Counted from the stretch's first letter, positions 8,696-18,941 are shown. The stretch: 58,737 nt of DNA from JAKFWI01 sp031398975 (GCA_031398975.1 JANNOI010000036.1:1-58737); one strand, 5' to 3'. Notes: a model not told the origin generated them from the sequence alone. Program-made: numbers and translations.

Positions 8696-9574
8696 ATGCG
8701 GCGCTATTTCATCCTGGACGTATTCGCGGACCGCGCGCTCGCGGGCAATCCGCTGGCGGTGGTGCTGGACGCCGAAGGCCTCTAGGACGACGCCCTGCAG
8801 GCGATCGCGCAGGAGTTCAACCTGTCCGAGACGGTGTTCGTGCGCCCGCCCGAGCAGGATCGCCACCGCGCCGCCTTGCGCATCTTCACCCCGGTGGCGG
8901 AGATGGCCTTCGCCGGCCACCCGACGGTGGGCGCGGCCGCGCTGCTCGCCTTGCTGGACGGGGTGGAAAGCCAGGCCTTCGGCCTCGAGGAGAAAGCGGG
9001 GATTGTCGCGTGCGTGGCGCAGCGCCGCGGGGAAAACCACGCCTATGCGCGGTTCCGTGCGCCGATGGAGCCCCGCTTCTTGCGGGAAAGCTGCACCCCC
9101 GGCGCGGCCGCCGCAGCCTTAGGCCTCGATCCCGGCGATGTCGCCGCCGCGGGGGCGAGCCTTGCGGTATGGTCGGCCGGGACGGCGTTCACCTTGGTCC
9201 CGGTGGCTTCCCTTGAGGCGCTGAGCCGGGCGCGACCGCAATCGGGGTTCGAGGACGCTTTCTCTGGCGGGGCCCCGCCCTATCTGTTCGTGCGGAGCCC
9301 GGGATCGCCGCACCTGCGCACGCGCATGTTCGCCCCCGGCGCCGGCATCAGCGAGGACCCCGCGACCGGCAGCGCCGCCGCCGCCCTCGCGGGCCACCTC
9401 TTCGCCCAGGATAAGCCGGGCGACGGCGATCACGACCTGTGGATCGAGCAGGGCGTGGAGATGGGCCGCCCCTCCCGCATCGACCTGCAGATGATCGTGC
9501 GGGCGGGCGCGCTGACCGGGGTGGAGATCGGCGGGGACGCGGTGATCGTGGCCGATGGGATTTTGAGGCTCTGA
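8696..9574 (+). pseudogene. PhzF-family epimerase/isomerase interrupted by an in-frame TAG
   Basis: From ATG 8696 (AGGAGA upstream) the frame encodes a full PhzF-fold protein but meets TAG at 8783-8785, codon 30, between VVLDAEGL and DDALQAIAQEFNLSET. The rest is intact to TGA at 9574: AGHPTVGAA, PGAGISEDPATGSAA and the second-half repeat are present. Glu45, the PhzF catalytic acid in NLSET, is encoded downstream of the stop. The next in-frame start (GTG 8834) lies just after it, so reinitiation would give an inactive protein. A single base change from CAG or TCG would explain the lesion; a sequencing error is not excluded. Confidence 0.85.
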
Positions 9575-9583
9575 CCGCCCGCC

Positions 9584-11458
9584 TTACTGGCAGGCCAGAC
9601 ATTCCTCGTAATCGGTCTTCGCCTTGCTCTCGATGACGATGTCAGCCTTTTCCGCGCCGCCGGCGAAGGCGGTGCGCTGGACGCTTTTGGAGCGGCAATA
9701 ATAGAGGCTTTTGACGCCCTTCTCCCAGGCCTGCCAGTGCAGCATGTGCAGGTCCCATTTATCGACATCGCCCGGCAGAAAGACGTTGAGCGATTGCGAT
9801 TGGCAGATCAGGGGCGTGCGGTCGGCCGCCAATTCCACGATCCAGCGCTGATCCAACTCGAACGCGGTCTTGAAGATCGCTTTCTCTTGTTCGTCCAGAC
9901 AGGCGAGATGCTGCACGCTGCCTTCGTGCTCGAGAATGTCGTCCCACACCGCATCCGTGTTCATGCCCTTGGCGTCGAGCACGCGCTCCAGATAGGGGTT
10001 CTTTACCGCGAACGAGCCGGACAAAGTCTTGTGGGTGTAGATGTTGGCCGGGATCGGCTCGATGCCGGCGCTGGTCCCGCCGCAGATGATGGAGATGGAG
10101 GCCGTGGGCGCGATGGCGAGCTTGTGGGAGAAGCGCGCCATGATGTTGGATTCCGCCGCGTCCGGGCAGGGCCCGCGCTCGTGGGCGAGTTTGACGCTGG
10201 CCGCGTCCGCGCCGCGCCGGATATGGCGAAACATCTTCAGGTTCCAGGATTTGGCCATGGCGGATTCGAACGGGACGCCCATCGCCTGCAGGAAGGAATG
10301 GAAGCCCATCAGCCCAAGGCCCACGGACCGCTCACGATAGGCGGCGTATTTGGCGCGCTCCATCTCGTCGGGGGCGCGGTCGATGAAGTCTTGCAGCACG
10401 TTGTCGAGGAAGCGGAACACGTCCTCCAGGAACGTCTCGTCCTCGCGCCATTCCAGAAACTTCTCCGCGTTGAGCGAAGACAGGCAGCACACCGCCGTGC
10501 GGTCCCGGCCCAGATGGTCGAGGCCCGTATGCAGCATAATCTCCGCACACAAATTGGATTGACGCACTTTGAGCCCTAACCGGCGCTGGTGGGCGGGCAT
10601 CTGGGCGTTCACCGTGTCGGAGAAGATGATGTAGGGCTCGCCGGTCTGCAGGCGGAGTTCCAGGATCTTGACCCAGAGTTTGCGCGCGTCGGTGGTGCGG
10701 ATCGGGATGTTGTTCTTCGGGCTGCGCAGCACGAAGGGCAGGCCGTCGCGCACGCATTCCATGAATTCGTCGGTGATGTTGATGCCGTGATGGAGGTTCA
10801 GGCTGCGCCGATTGAAATCGCCCGACGGTTTGCGGATCTCCAGGAATTCCTCGATCTCCGGGTGGTGCACGTCGAGATAGACCGCGGCCGAGCCGCGCCG
10901 CAGCGAGCCCTGCGAGATCGCGAGCGTCAGACTGTCCATCACCCGGATGAAGGGGATGATGCCCGACGTCTGCCCGTTCTGGCCCACCTTCTCCCCGATC
11001 GAGCGGACCGAGCCCCAATAGGTGCCGATGCCCCCGCCATTGGAGGCGAGCCAGACGTTCTCGTTCCAGGTGGTGACGATATCGTCGAGGGAATCGCCCA
11101 CGCTGTTCAGGAAGCACGAGATCGGCAGGCCGCGCTCGGCGCCGCCATTGGAAAGAACCGGCGTGGCCGGCATGAACCAAAGCCTCGACATGTAATCGTA
11201 AAGGCGCTGGGCGTGGGGCAGGTCGTCGGCGTAAGCGGAGGCGACGCGCGCGAACATGTCCTGGAAGGACTCGCCCGGCAGCAAATAGCGATCCTTCAGC
11301 GTCGTCTTGCCGAATTCGGTGAGCAGCGCATCGCGCGCAGGATCGGTCACCACCGCCGCGACCGCGGTCAAAGCCTTAAGGGGCTTGGGCTTGCCGCGCC
11401 GCTGATCCATGCGCTGGGGGGTCTGAGCCAAGTGGGTGGCTTCGTTCCGATACATCAA
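9584..11458 (-). CDS. nrdA: Class I ribonucleoside-diphosphate reductase, alpha subunit, without ATP cone
   Basis: Reduces ribonucleoside diphosphates for DNA synthesis together with a radical-bearing beta subunit. The 624-residue protein has the active-site set: Cys115 (LPISCFL), Asn302/Cys304/Glu306 (SNLCAEI), Cys324 (AVCCLSSLN), the radical-path Tyr586/Tyr587 (SLYYCRS), and the C-terminal shuttle pair Cys620/Cys623 (ECLACQ). About 110 residues precede the first Cys fewer than in E. coli, so the N-terminal ATP cone for allosteric activity control is absent. nrdB is not in the window. Probable NrdR boxes lie upstream and nrdR is at 45400. Confidence 0.95.
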   Translation of the reverse strand: MMYRNEATHLAQTPQRMDQRRGKPKPLKALTAVAAVVTDPARDALLTEFGKTTLKDRYLLPGESFQDMFARVASAYADDLPHAQRLYDYMSRLWFMPATPVLSNGGAERGLPISCFLNSVGDSLDDIVTTWNENVWLASNGGGIGTYWGSVRSIGEKVGQNGQTSGIIPFIRVMDSLTLAISQGSLRRGSAAVYLDVHHPEIEEFLEIRKPSGDFNRRSLNLHHGINITDEFMECVRDGLPFVLRSPKNNIPIRTTDARKLWVKILELRLQTGEPYIIFSDTVNAQMPAHQRRLGLKVRQSNLCAEIMLHTGLDHLGRDRTAVCCLSSLNAEKFLEWREDETFLEDVFRFLDNVLQDFIDRAPDEMERAKYAAYRERSVGLGLMGFHSFLQAMGVPFESAMAKSWNLKMFRHIRRGADAASVKLAHERGPCPDAAESNIMARFSHKLAIAPTASISIICGGTSAGIEPIPANIYTHKTLSGSFAVKNPYLERVLDAKGMNTDAVWDDILEHEGSVQHLACLDEQEKAIFKTAFELDQRWIVELAADRTPLICQSQSLNVFLPGDVDKWDLHMLHWQAWEKGVKSLYYCRSKSVQRTAFAGGAEKADIVIESKAKTDYEECLACQ

Positions 11459-11497
11459 ATGGCCCCTGTTCGACTTGCCCGCACCTTAGCCAGCGAT

Positions 11498-11545
11498 GCG
11501 CTAGATGCGGTGTGACGTTCTGCTTCGACGACCTACATATAGTGA
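11498..11545 (-). promoter_or_regulatory. Tandem NrdR boxes upstream of nrdA
   Basis: Read on the minus strand, TCACTATATGTAGGTC (11530-11545) and ACACCGCATCTAGCGC (11498-11513) match the NrdR-box consensus (ACACwATATaTwGTGT, from memory) at about 11 and 10 of 16 positions. Their centres are 32 bp apart, the three-turn spacing typical of NrdR sites. They end about 40 bases before the nrdA start. The second box is weak on its own; the spacing and the nrdR gene in the same window strengthen the call. Confidence 0.6.
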
Positions 11546-11631
11546 TGGGTCGGTTAAAATGCCGTCAATACGCCAAAGCGGGCCAGGCGCCTTTTTACAG
11601 TGAACAAGCAGGCGGGCGGGCGGGAGGCGCT

Positions 11632-11991
11632 TCAGGCCGGCGGCTCGAGATCGGGAAGCACGCCGGCGGCGGCGAGGGTCTCTTTAAGGTGCTGCGCGTC
11701 CACGCGCGCGATACGCCAGACCTCTTCGAGATCAATGGCGAAATAGCCATGCACGAGGCGGTTGCGCACGGCGCGCATGCCCGACCAGGGCGCGGCGGGG
11801 ACCTGCGCCTTGGCCGCCGCGGATAGGGCGTTGGCGGCCTCGCCGATTGTCTGAAGCGCGTAGAGCACGGCGTTCGGCAGAAGGCGGTCCTGCAGAAAAG
11901 CCTCGCGCTCCACGCCGTCGAGCTCCCGTTCCAAGAACCGGATATGATCCGCTATGTCCCAGAACCGCAATGGATCGCCGCGCTCAGACAT
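11632..11991 (-). CDS. hepT: HepT-type ribonuclease toxin
   Basis: A 119-residue HEPN-fold protein. The catalytic motif R-x4-H-x-Y is present as RNRLVHGYF near residue 80, and the preceding YALQTIGEAANAL block is typical of HepT (DUF86). It would be an RNase held inactive by AMPylation from the partner MntA. Its start overlaps the mntA 3' end by eight bases, so the two are co-translated with the antitoxin upstream. The pair lies between ecm and nrdA on the same strand. Confidence 0.92.
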   Translation of the reverse strand: MSERGDPLRFWDIADHIRFLERELDGVEREAFLQDRLLPNAVLYALQTIGEAANALSAAAKAQVPAAPWSGMRAVRNRLVHGYFAIDLEEVWRIARVDAQHLKETLAAAGVLPDLEPPA

Positions 11992-12271
11992 CGATCGCCT
12001 GCGCGAGCACGTCGCGGCGAATCAGCTGGTGCAGGCCCGCGGCGGTGGTCAGATCGACCCGCAGACCCAGCGCCTGGCCGATCTCCGCCTCCATGTCGAA
12101 AAACGCAAAACCCAGCGGCTCGGTGAGATCGACGATCAGGTCGACGTCGCTGTCCGGGCCGGCCTCGTCGCGGGCGTGGGAGCCGAACAGCCTTACGCGT
12201 TGAACGCCATAGGCGTCTCGGAGCCGGGGCGCGAGCGCCCGCAGGCGTCGGAGGATCTCATCGCGGGACAT
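11984..12271 (-). CDS. mntA: MntA-type minimal nucleotidyltransferase antitoxin
   Basis: A 95-residue nucleotidyltransferase-fold protein with the signature GS-x10-DxD (GSHARDEAGPDSDVDL), the motif by which MntA transfers AMP to the tyrosine of HepT. The distal Asp is probably in RVDLTTAAG. It starts 18 bases after the stop of ecm on the same strand, so it could be cotranscribed with ecm. It overlaps hepT by eight bases. Confidence 0.92.
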   Translation of the reverse strand: MSRDEILRRLRALAPRLRDAYGVQRVRLFGSHARDEAGPDSDVDLIVDLTEPLGFAFFDMEAEIGQALGLRVDLTTAAGLHQLIRRDVLAQAIDV

Positions 12272-12289
12272 CAGCGTGCTTATACCATA

Positions 12290-14287
12290 TTACGGCGCCG
12301 CATGCGCCGCGGCCTCGTCCACCAGGCGCACGACGTCGCCGACGAGGGCGGTGATCTGGAAGTCCTTTGGGGTGTAGACCGCCGCGACCCCCATCTGTTT
12401 CAGCACCAGCGCGTCGTCAGGCGGCACGATGCCGCCGACCACGAGAGGCACGCGCTCAAGGCCGGCCGCCCGCATCAGCCGCACCACGTCCTGGACGAGA
12501 TCAAGGTGGGAGCCTGACAGGATGGACAGGCCCAGCGCGTGCGCGCGCGCCTGGACGGCGGCGTCCACGATCTGCTGCGGGGTGAGTCGGATGCCGTCAT
12601 ACACCACGGCCATGCCGGCGGCGCGGGCGCGCCCCGCGATCTGCTCGGCGCCGTTGGAATGGCCGTCGAGCCCCGGCTTGCCCACGACGAAGGTCAGCGT
12701 CCGCCCCAGCACGGCCGAAACGCGCGCCACCTCCCGCCGCACGCGGGCGAGGTCCTCCTCCTCCGCATCCGGCGCGGACGAGACGATCACCCCCACCCCG
12801 GTCGGCGCGCGGTACTCGCCGAACACCGCGCGCAGCGCGCCCGCCCATTCCCCCGTCGTCGCCCCGGCCTTCGCGCAGGCAAGGGAGGCGGGCATGATGT
12901 TGCGGCCCTCGCGCGCGGCGCGCTCGAGGTCAGCGAGCGCTGCGGTTACAGCGGAGGCGTCGCGGGCGGCGCGCCAGGCCTGCAGCCGGGCGACCTGGCG
13001 GGCCTCCAGCCGCGGATCGACGATCTCCACCGCTCCTTCCCCCGCCGTAAGCGGGGAGGGCTCGGAGCCGGTGAAGCGGTTCACGCCCACCACCACCGCC
13101 GCCCCCGTCTCGACCGCGCGCAGGCGTGCGGCGTGGCTCGCGACCAGCCGCTCCTTTAGGTAGCCGTTCTCCACCGCCGCGACCGCGCCCCCCATCGCCT
13201 CCACCCGCGCAAGCTCGGCGCGCGCGCTCTGCACCAGTTCGTCCACCTTGGCGGCGATCACGGCCGAGCCGTCGAATATGTCCTCGAACTCCAGCAGGTC
13301 GGTCTCGTAGGCGAGCACCTGCTGCAGGCGCAGCGACCATTGCTGATCCCAGGGGCGGGGCAGGCCCAGCGCCTCGTTCCAGGCCGGCAATTGCACCGCA
13401 CGCGCCCGCGCGCTCTTGGAGAGCGTCACCGACAGCATCTCCAGCAGAATGCGCGCGACGTTGTTTTCCGCCTGCGGCTCGGTAAGCCCCAGCGAATTGA
13501 CCTGCACTCCATAGCGGAAGCGCAGCGCCGCCTCGTCGGTAACGCCGTACCGGGAGCGCCCGAGTTCGGCCCACAACAGGGTGAATGCGCGCATCTTGCA
13601 GGTCTCGGTCACGAAGCGCAGCCCCGCGTTCACGAAGAAGGAGAGCCGCGCGAACACCTGCGTGAAATCCTCCTCCCGCACCTCTCCCTGCGCGCGCACG
13701 GCGTCGAGCACCGCGGTCGCGGCGGCGATCGCAAAGGCGAGCTCTTGCTCCGGCGTCGCGCCCGCCTCCTGCAAATGGTAGGAGCAGATATTGGTCGGGT
13801 TCCATTTCGGCGCCTCCACCAGGCACCAGGTGATCATGTCGGCGGTGAGCTTGAGGCTGGGGCGCGGGGGGAAGATATAGGTCCCGCGGGAGAGGTATTC
13901 CTTGATCAGATCGTTCTGGGTGGTGCCTTGCAGAGCCTTGACGTCCCCGCCCTGCTCCTGGGCCAGCGCCACGTAGAGCGCCAGCAGCCAGGGGGCGGGC
14001 GCGTTGATGGTCATGGACGTGTTGGTGTGCGCGAGCGGGATCTGGTCGAACAGGGCGCGCATATCCCCCAGATGGCCGATCGGGACGCCCACCTTGCCCA
14101 CCTCGCCGCGGGCGAGGACATGGTCTGCGTCATAGCCGGTCTGGGTGGGCAGATCGAACGCTACCGAAAGCCCGGTCTGGCCCTTGGCCAGATTGGCGCG
14201 GTAGAGGGCGTTGCTGGCCTCGGGCGTTGAATGGCCGGCATAGGTGCGGAAGATCCAGGGCTTGTCGGGCTCGTGCTGGAAACGCAT
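12290..14287 (-). CDS. ecm: Ethylmalonyl-CoA mutase (B12-dependent acyl-CoA mutase)
   Basis: Converts ethylmalonyl-CoA to methylsuccinyl-CoA in the ethylmalonyl-CoA pathway. A 665-residue single-chain mutase: the TIM-barrel domain opens with FRTYAGHSTPEASN, contains SVAFDLPTQTGYDADH and LQGTTQNDLIKEY, and is followed by a C-terminal cobalamin domain with KPGLDGHSNGAEQIA (the DxHxxG B12-ligand motif) and the later VGGIVPPDD. The distinction from methylmalonyl-CoA mutase rests on single-chain length and on pairing with the divergent ccr. ATG at 14287 (MRFQHEPD) was preferred over a GTG at 14299. mntA-hepT follow on the same strand. Confidence 0.9.
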   Translation of the reverse strand: MRFQHEPDKPWIFRTYAGHSTPEASNALYRANLAKGQTGLSVAFDLPTQTGYDADHVLARGEVGKVGVPIGHLGDMRALFDQIPLAHTNTSMTINAPAPWLLALYVALAQEQGGDVKALQGTTQNDLIKEYLSRGTYIFPPRPSLKLTADMITWCLVEAPKWNPTNICSYHLQEAGATPEQELAFAIAAATAVLDAVRAQGEVREEDFTQVFARLSFFVNAGLRFVTETCKMRAFTLLWAELGRSRYGVTDEAALRFRYGVQVNSLGLTEPQAENNVARILLEMLSVTLSKSARARAVQLPAWNEALGLPRPWDQQWSLRLQQVLAYETDLLEFEDIFDGSAVIAAKVDELVQSARAELARVEAMGGAVAAVENGYLKERLVASHAARLRAVETGAAVVVGVNRFTGSEPSPLTAGEGAVEIVDPRLEARQVARLQAWRAARDASAVTAALADLERAAREGRNIMPASLACAKAGATTGEWAGALRAVFGEYRAPTGVGVIVSSAPDAEEEDLARVRREVARVSAVLGRTLTFVVGKPGLDGHSNGAEQIAGRARAAGMAVVYDGIRLTPQQIVDAAVQARAHALGLSILSGSHLDLVQDVVRLMRAAGLERVPLVVGGIVPPDDALVLKQMGVAAVYTPKDFQITALVGDVVRLVDEAAAHAAP

Positions 14288-14299
14288 GGACCACCGCAC

Positions 14300-14524
14300 T
14301 CAGCTGCGCAGAAACAGAGGCCGAGCAAACACCTGCGGGTCGCCCCTCGCAAGCGGATGGACGCGTTCTGCTGCGGCGCAGCACGGAAAGACCGTCGGCT
14401 TTATGAATTAATCATGTTGTATTACAAATAGCTATTGCGCCAGGCCGGCGGCGCGTCCCCGCCCGCGTTGCGCGGTGCAGCAAGAAGGCGCAGAATAGGT
14501 AGATCGAACGAGATTGGAGCCGCC
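14300..14524. promoter_or_regulatory. Divergent ecm/ccr control region
   Basis: About 225 bases separate the two pathway genes. The centre (14400-14440) is AT-rich against a very GC-rich background and carries a perfect 11-base palindrome, TTGTATTACAA, at 14417-14427. It could be an operator for a regulator of C2 metabolism, but I cannot link it to a known factor. No gene is seen here; a frame reading into ccr from 14435 starts too early to fit the family. Confidence 0.4.
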
Positions 14525-15808
<1,284 letters not shown>

Positions 15809-15856
15809 CCGCTTTGGCCCGGCCCTCCGCGCCCGCGGGCGCAGGCGGGGAACACG

Positions 15857-17338
15857 ATGAAGCACATTCTGATCCCCCTCGCGGTCGTTGTGGCGTTGGC
15901 GGGGGCGGTGCTGGGCGTCATGGGGTGGCGCGCGCAGGCGCTGCTGGAGCCTGTAGCCCCGGCCGGGGCGGGCGCGCCGCTTCCGGCCCCGCCGCCTTTC
16001 GATGCGCCCGCCGCCGCCGCGCGCCTGGCCGCCGCGATCCGCTTTCCGACGATCTCGCTCCATCCCGGCCAGATCGAGAACCCGCAAGCCTTCGCTGATC
16101 TACGGGCCTTCCTCGCGGCGTCCTACCCAAAGGCGCACGCCGCGCTCCGCCGCGAGATCGTGGCCGACCACACCCTCATGTATACATGGCCCGGCAGCGA
16201 TCCGGCCCTGGCGCCGGTGCTGCTGATGGCCCACCAGGACGTCGTGCCGGTGGAGGCGGGCACGGAGGCGGCGTGGGCGGCGCCGCCATTCTCGGGCGCG
16301 ATCCAGGACGGCTTCGTCTATGGCCGCGGCGCGCTGGACGACAAGGGCGCGCTGATCGCCATTCTGGAGGCGGCCGAGGCGCTGGCGGCGGCGGGCTTCC
16401 GCCCCAAACGTACGCTCCTTTTCGTATTCGGGCATGACGAGGAAGTGCTGGGCGCGGGCGCGCAGGCGGCGGCGACGGCGCTGAAACAGGCGGGCGTGCG
16501 GCCCTGGTTCGTCCTTGACGAAGGCATGGTCGTGATCGCCGACTTCCCGCTGACGAAGGCCCCCGTGGCGCTGATCGGGGTGGCGGAGAAGGGTTACATG
16601 ACGGTGCGCGTCACCGCCCGGGGCGCGGGCGGCCATTCCTCGACGCCGCCCCGCGACACCGCCATCGAGCGGCTGGCGCGCGCGGTGCTCGCGATCCGCG
16701 CCGCACCTTTCCCCGGGGGCCTGGAAGGTGGGCCGGCAGGCGCGATGCTGTCCGCGCTCGGTCCCCACCTCGGCTTCACGGAGCGTTTCGCGCTGGCAAA
16801 TCGCTGGGCGCTGGAGGGCGTCCTCGAACGCGCGACCGGCGCCTCGCCCGAGGGCGACGCGCTGCTGCGCACCACCATCGCCCCCACCCTGCTGAACGCG
16901 GGCGCGAAAGAGAACGTGCTCGCCCAGGAGGCCCACGCCATCCTCAATCTGCGGCTGCACCCGCGCGACACCGCAGAGCGCGCGCTGGCGCACGTGCGCG
17001 CGGCCGCCGCCGCCCCGGGCGTAACGGTGACGCTCGAGGGCGCGCCGATCGAAGCCTCCCCGGTGGCCGATACGGACGGGACGGCCTACGCCCTGCTCGC
17101 GGCGGCGGCGCGCGGGAGCGCCCCGCCCGGAACGCCCGCCGCGCCGATGCTGGTGCTGGGCGCCACCGACTCGCGCCACTTCGCGGGGCTCGCGCAGAAC
17201 GTCTACCGCTTTTCGCCCACGGTGCTCGCCCAGCAGGATCTTGCGCGCATCCACGGGGACGACGAGCGCCTCTCGATCGACAATCTCGCCCGCATGATCG
17301 GCTTTTACGCCCAGCTCATGGCGGCCGCGGCGGGTTGA
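15857..17338 (+). CDS. Membrane-anchored M20-family metallopeptidase
   Basis: A 493-residue di-zinc peptidase of the M20 Gly-X carboxypeptidase (CPS1-like) branch. The N-terminus is one membrane anchor or uncleaved signal (ILIPLAVVVALAGAVLGVMGW) placing the enzyme in the periplasm. Catalytic residues are intact: His126 and Asp128 (AHQDVV), bridging Asp161 (GALDDKG), catalytic Glu195 and ligand Glu196 (GHDEEVLG), the dimer-domain His in GGHSSTPP, and the last ligand in DSRHFAG. It precedes a paralogue that lacks several of these residues. The substrate is presumably a small peptide or N-acylated amino acid. Confidence 0.9.
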   Translation: MKHILIPLAVVVALAGAVLGVMGWRAQALLEPVAPAGAGAPLPAPPPFDAPAAAARLAAAIRFPTISLHPGQIENPQAFADLRAFLAASYPKAHAALRREIVADHTLMYTWPGSDPALAPVLLMAHQDVVPVEAGTEAAWAAPPFSGAIQDGFVYGRGALDDKGALIAILEAAEALAAAGFRPKRTLLFVFGHDEEVLGAGAQAAATALKQAGVRPWFVLDEGMVVIADFPLTKAPVALIGVAEKGYMTVRVTARGAGGHSSTPPRDTAIERLARAVLAIRAAPFPGGLEGGPAGAMLSALGPHLGFTERFALANRWALEGVLERATGASPEGDALLRTTIAPTLLNAGAKENVLAQEAHAILNLRLHPRDTAERALAHVRAAAAAPGVTVTLEGAPIEASPVADTDGTAYALLAAAARGSAPPGTPAAPMLVLGATDSRHFAGLAQNVYRFSPTVLAQQDLARIHGDDERLSIDNLARMIGFYAQLMAAAAG

Positions 17339-17462
17339 TCGGCCTGCGCTGAATTGTGGCTCGACAAGCCCCCGCCTGCTTGCAACATGCTGAATGTGCA
17401 GCGTATGGCGGCCCTGAAGAGCATCGCGAGGTGGGGCGGCTTCGGCGGGGGAATGATGGACG

Positions 17463-18929
17463 ATGCTGCGATGGTCGTTGGCCGTCCTGCTGCTGATCGC
17501 GCCGGCGTGCGGCTATATGGGCTGGCGCACCTGGGAATTGCTGGCCCCGCAGCCGATGGTCATTGTGGCGATGCCCCGCGCGCAGCAGATGCGCGTCAAC
17601 ATGGCGGACGCCGCCACCCATCTCAGCCAAGCCATCCGCCAACAGACCATCTCCGGCGCGGCCGGGGCCCAGCGCAGCGACCCTGAGGCGCTCCGCCGGC
17701 TGGGCGAATGGATCGCTGCGACCTATCCCGCCTTCCACGCCGCCGCCCCGCGCGAACCGGTGGCCGGCCTTTCCTACCTTTATACCTGGAAGGGCGCCGA
17801 TCGCTTTTCCCCGCCCATCCTGCTCTACGGCCACCTCGACACGTCCGGTTTCGAGGTGGCGGGTCTGCCGATGTGGAAGGCCGCGCCGTTCGGCGGCCAC
17901 ATCATGAAGGGCCAAGTCTGGGGACGGGGGACGCAATCGGGCAAGGGCCAGCTGATCGCGCTGATGGAGGCGTGCGAGGCGCTGACGCGCGCGGGGTTCC
18001 AGCCCCGCCGCACCGTGCTGATCGCGCTTAGCCACGATACCGAAGCCGGGGGCAAGTCGGGCGCGGCCGCGATCGCAGCGCTTCTGAAGAAGCGCGGGGT
18101 GAAGGCCTGGTTCGCCTTGGGGGAGGGCAGCGCGATCGCGGCCGCCGCGCCGGTTACGGGCAAGCCTACGGCGTTCATCGGCGTCACCGAAAAGCGCGCG
18201 CTGTCGCTGCGGGTCGCCGCCGTCACGCCCCCCGGCGCCACGAGCGAGATCAGCAAGGCCCAGGCGGTCACCACGCTCGCCCAGGCGCTGCTCGCGCTCG
18301 ACGCCATGCCCAACCCCGCCTCCATCACCAAGGAGCCCACGATCACCACGCTGCGCGCGCTGGCGCGCGACATGCCGCTCGATCAGGCGGTGCTCGTGGC
18401 CAATTCCTGGCTGTTTGCGCCGGTGCTGGAGATGCGCCTCGCCAGCTCGGCCCTGGGCGAGGCCGCGCTCGCGTCCAAGGTCGAGGTGGCGAGCCTCGAC
18501 AGCGCGGGCGATGCGGGCGCGGCGTCCGCCCGGCTCACGGTGCTGCTCCACCCCGCGGACGAACCGGCCGCCTTCCTGGACCGCGCGCGCTTTTCGCTGT
18601 CGGGCCTGCCCGAGGTGCGCCTGGAATGGATCGACAAGCCCGGCAAGCCTCCGCGCGTGTCGAGCCACGAATCGGACGCCTATCACCTGATCGCCACGCT
18701 GGCCCGCCGCGTCGCCAAGGACGCCAACGTCGCCCCCGTGCTCTATCCCTACGCCACCGACGCGCGCCATTACATGGACGTCGCGGGAGACGTCTACCGC
18801 TTCACGCCGGCCGTCTTTACGGCGCAGGAGGAGGCGAGCGCGCGCGGCGTCAATGAGCGGGTCTCGATCGCCAATCTCGATCGCATGATCAAATTCTACG
18901 CCCAGCTTCTGTCGGAGGCGGCGGGCTAA
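17463..18929 (+). CDS. M20-family paralogue with degenerate active site (probable pseudoenzyme)
   Basis: A 488-residue protein, colinear with the previous gene and with the same N-terminal anchor design, but the active site is eroded. His124 and Asp126 (YGHLDTSG) remain. The bridging-Asp motif DDKG has become SGKG (Ser159). The catalytic Glu is replaced by Thr193 (SHDTEAGG), although the following ligand Glu194 stays. The GGHSSTPP loop reads PPGATSE, losing its His. The final ligand is kept in DARHYMDV. The frame is full length and continuous, so it looks maintained rather than decaying. It may bind ligand or regulate the active neighbour. Confidence 0.85.
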   Translation: MLRWSLAVLLLIAPACGYMGWRTWELLAPQPMVIVAMPRAQQMRVNMADAATHLSQAIRQQTISGAAGAQRSDPEALRRLGEWIAATYPAFHAAAPREPVAGLSYLYTWKGADRFSPPILLYGHLDTSGFEVAGLPMWKAAPFGGHIMKGQVWGRGTQSGKGQLIALMEACEALTRAGFQPRRTVLIALSHDTEAGGKSGAAAIAALLKKRGVKAWFALGEGSAIAAAAPVTGKPTAFIGVTEKRALSLRVAAVTPPGATSEISKAQAVTTLAQALLALDAMPNPASITKEPTITTLRALARDMPLDQAVLVANSWLFAPVLEMRLASSALGEAALASKVEVASLDSAGDAGAASARLTVLLHPADEPAAFLDRARFSLSGLPEVRLEWIDKPGKPPRVSSHESDAYHLIATLARRVAKDANVAPVLYPYATDARHYMDVAGDVYRFTPAVFTAQEEASARGVNERVSIANLDRMIKFYAQLLSEAAG

Positions 18930-18941
18930 CCGGAGCACCCC

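Noticed and set aside
8783..8785. UAG recoding (pyrrolysine or readthrough) in the phzF-like gene
   Set aside because: TAG is used as an ordinary stop in phaC, hom and the HIT gene here, and no recoding element or related gene is seen.
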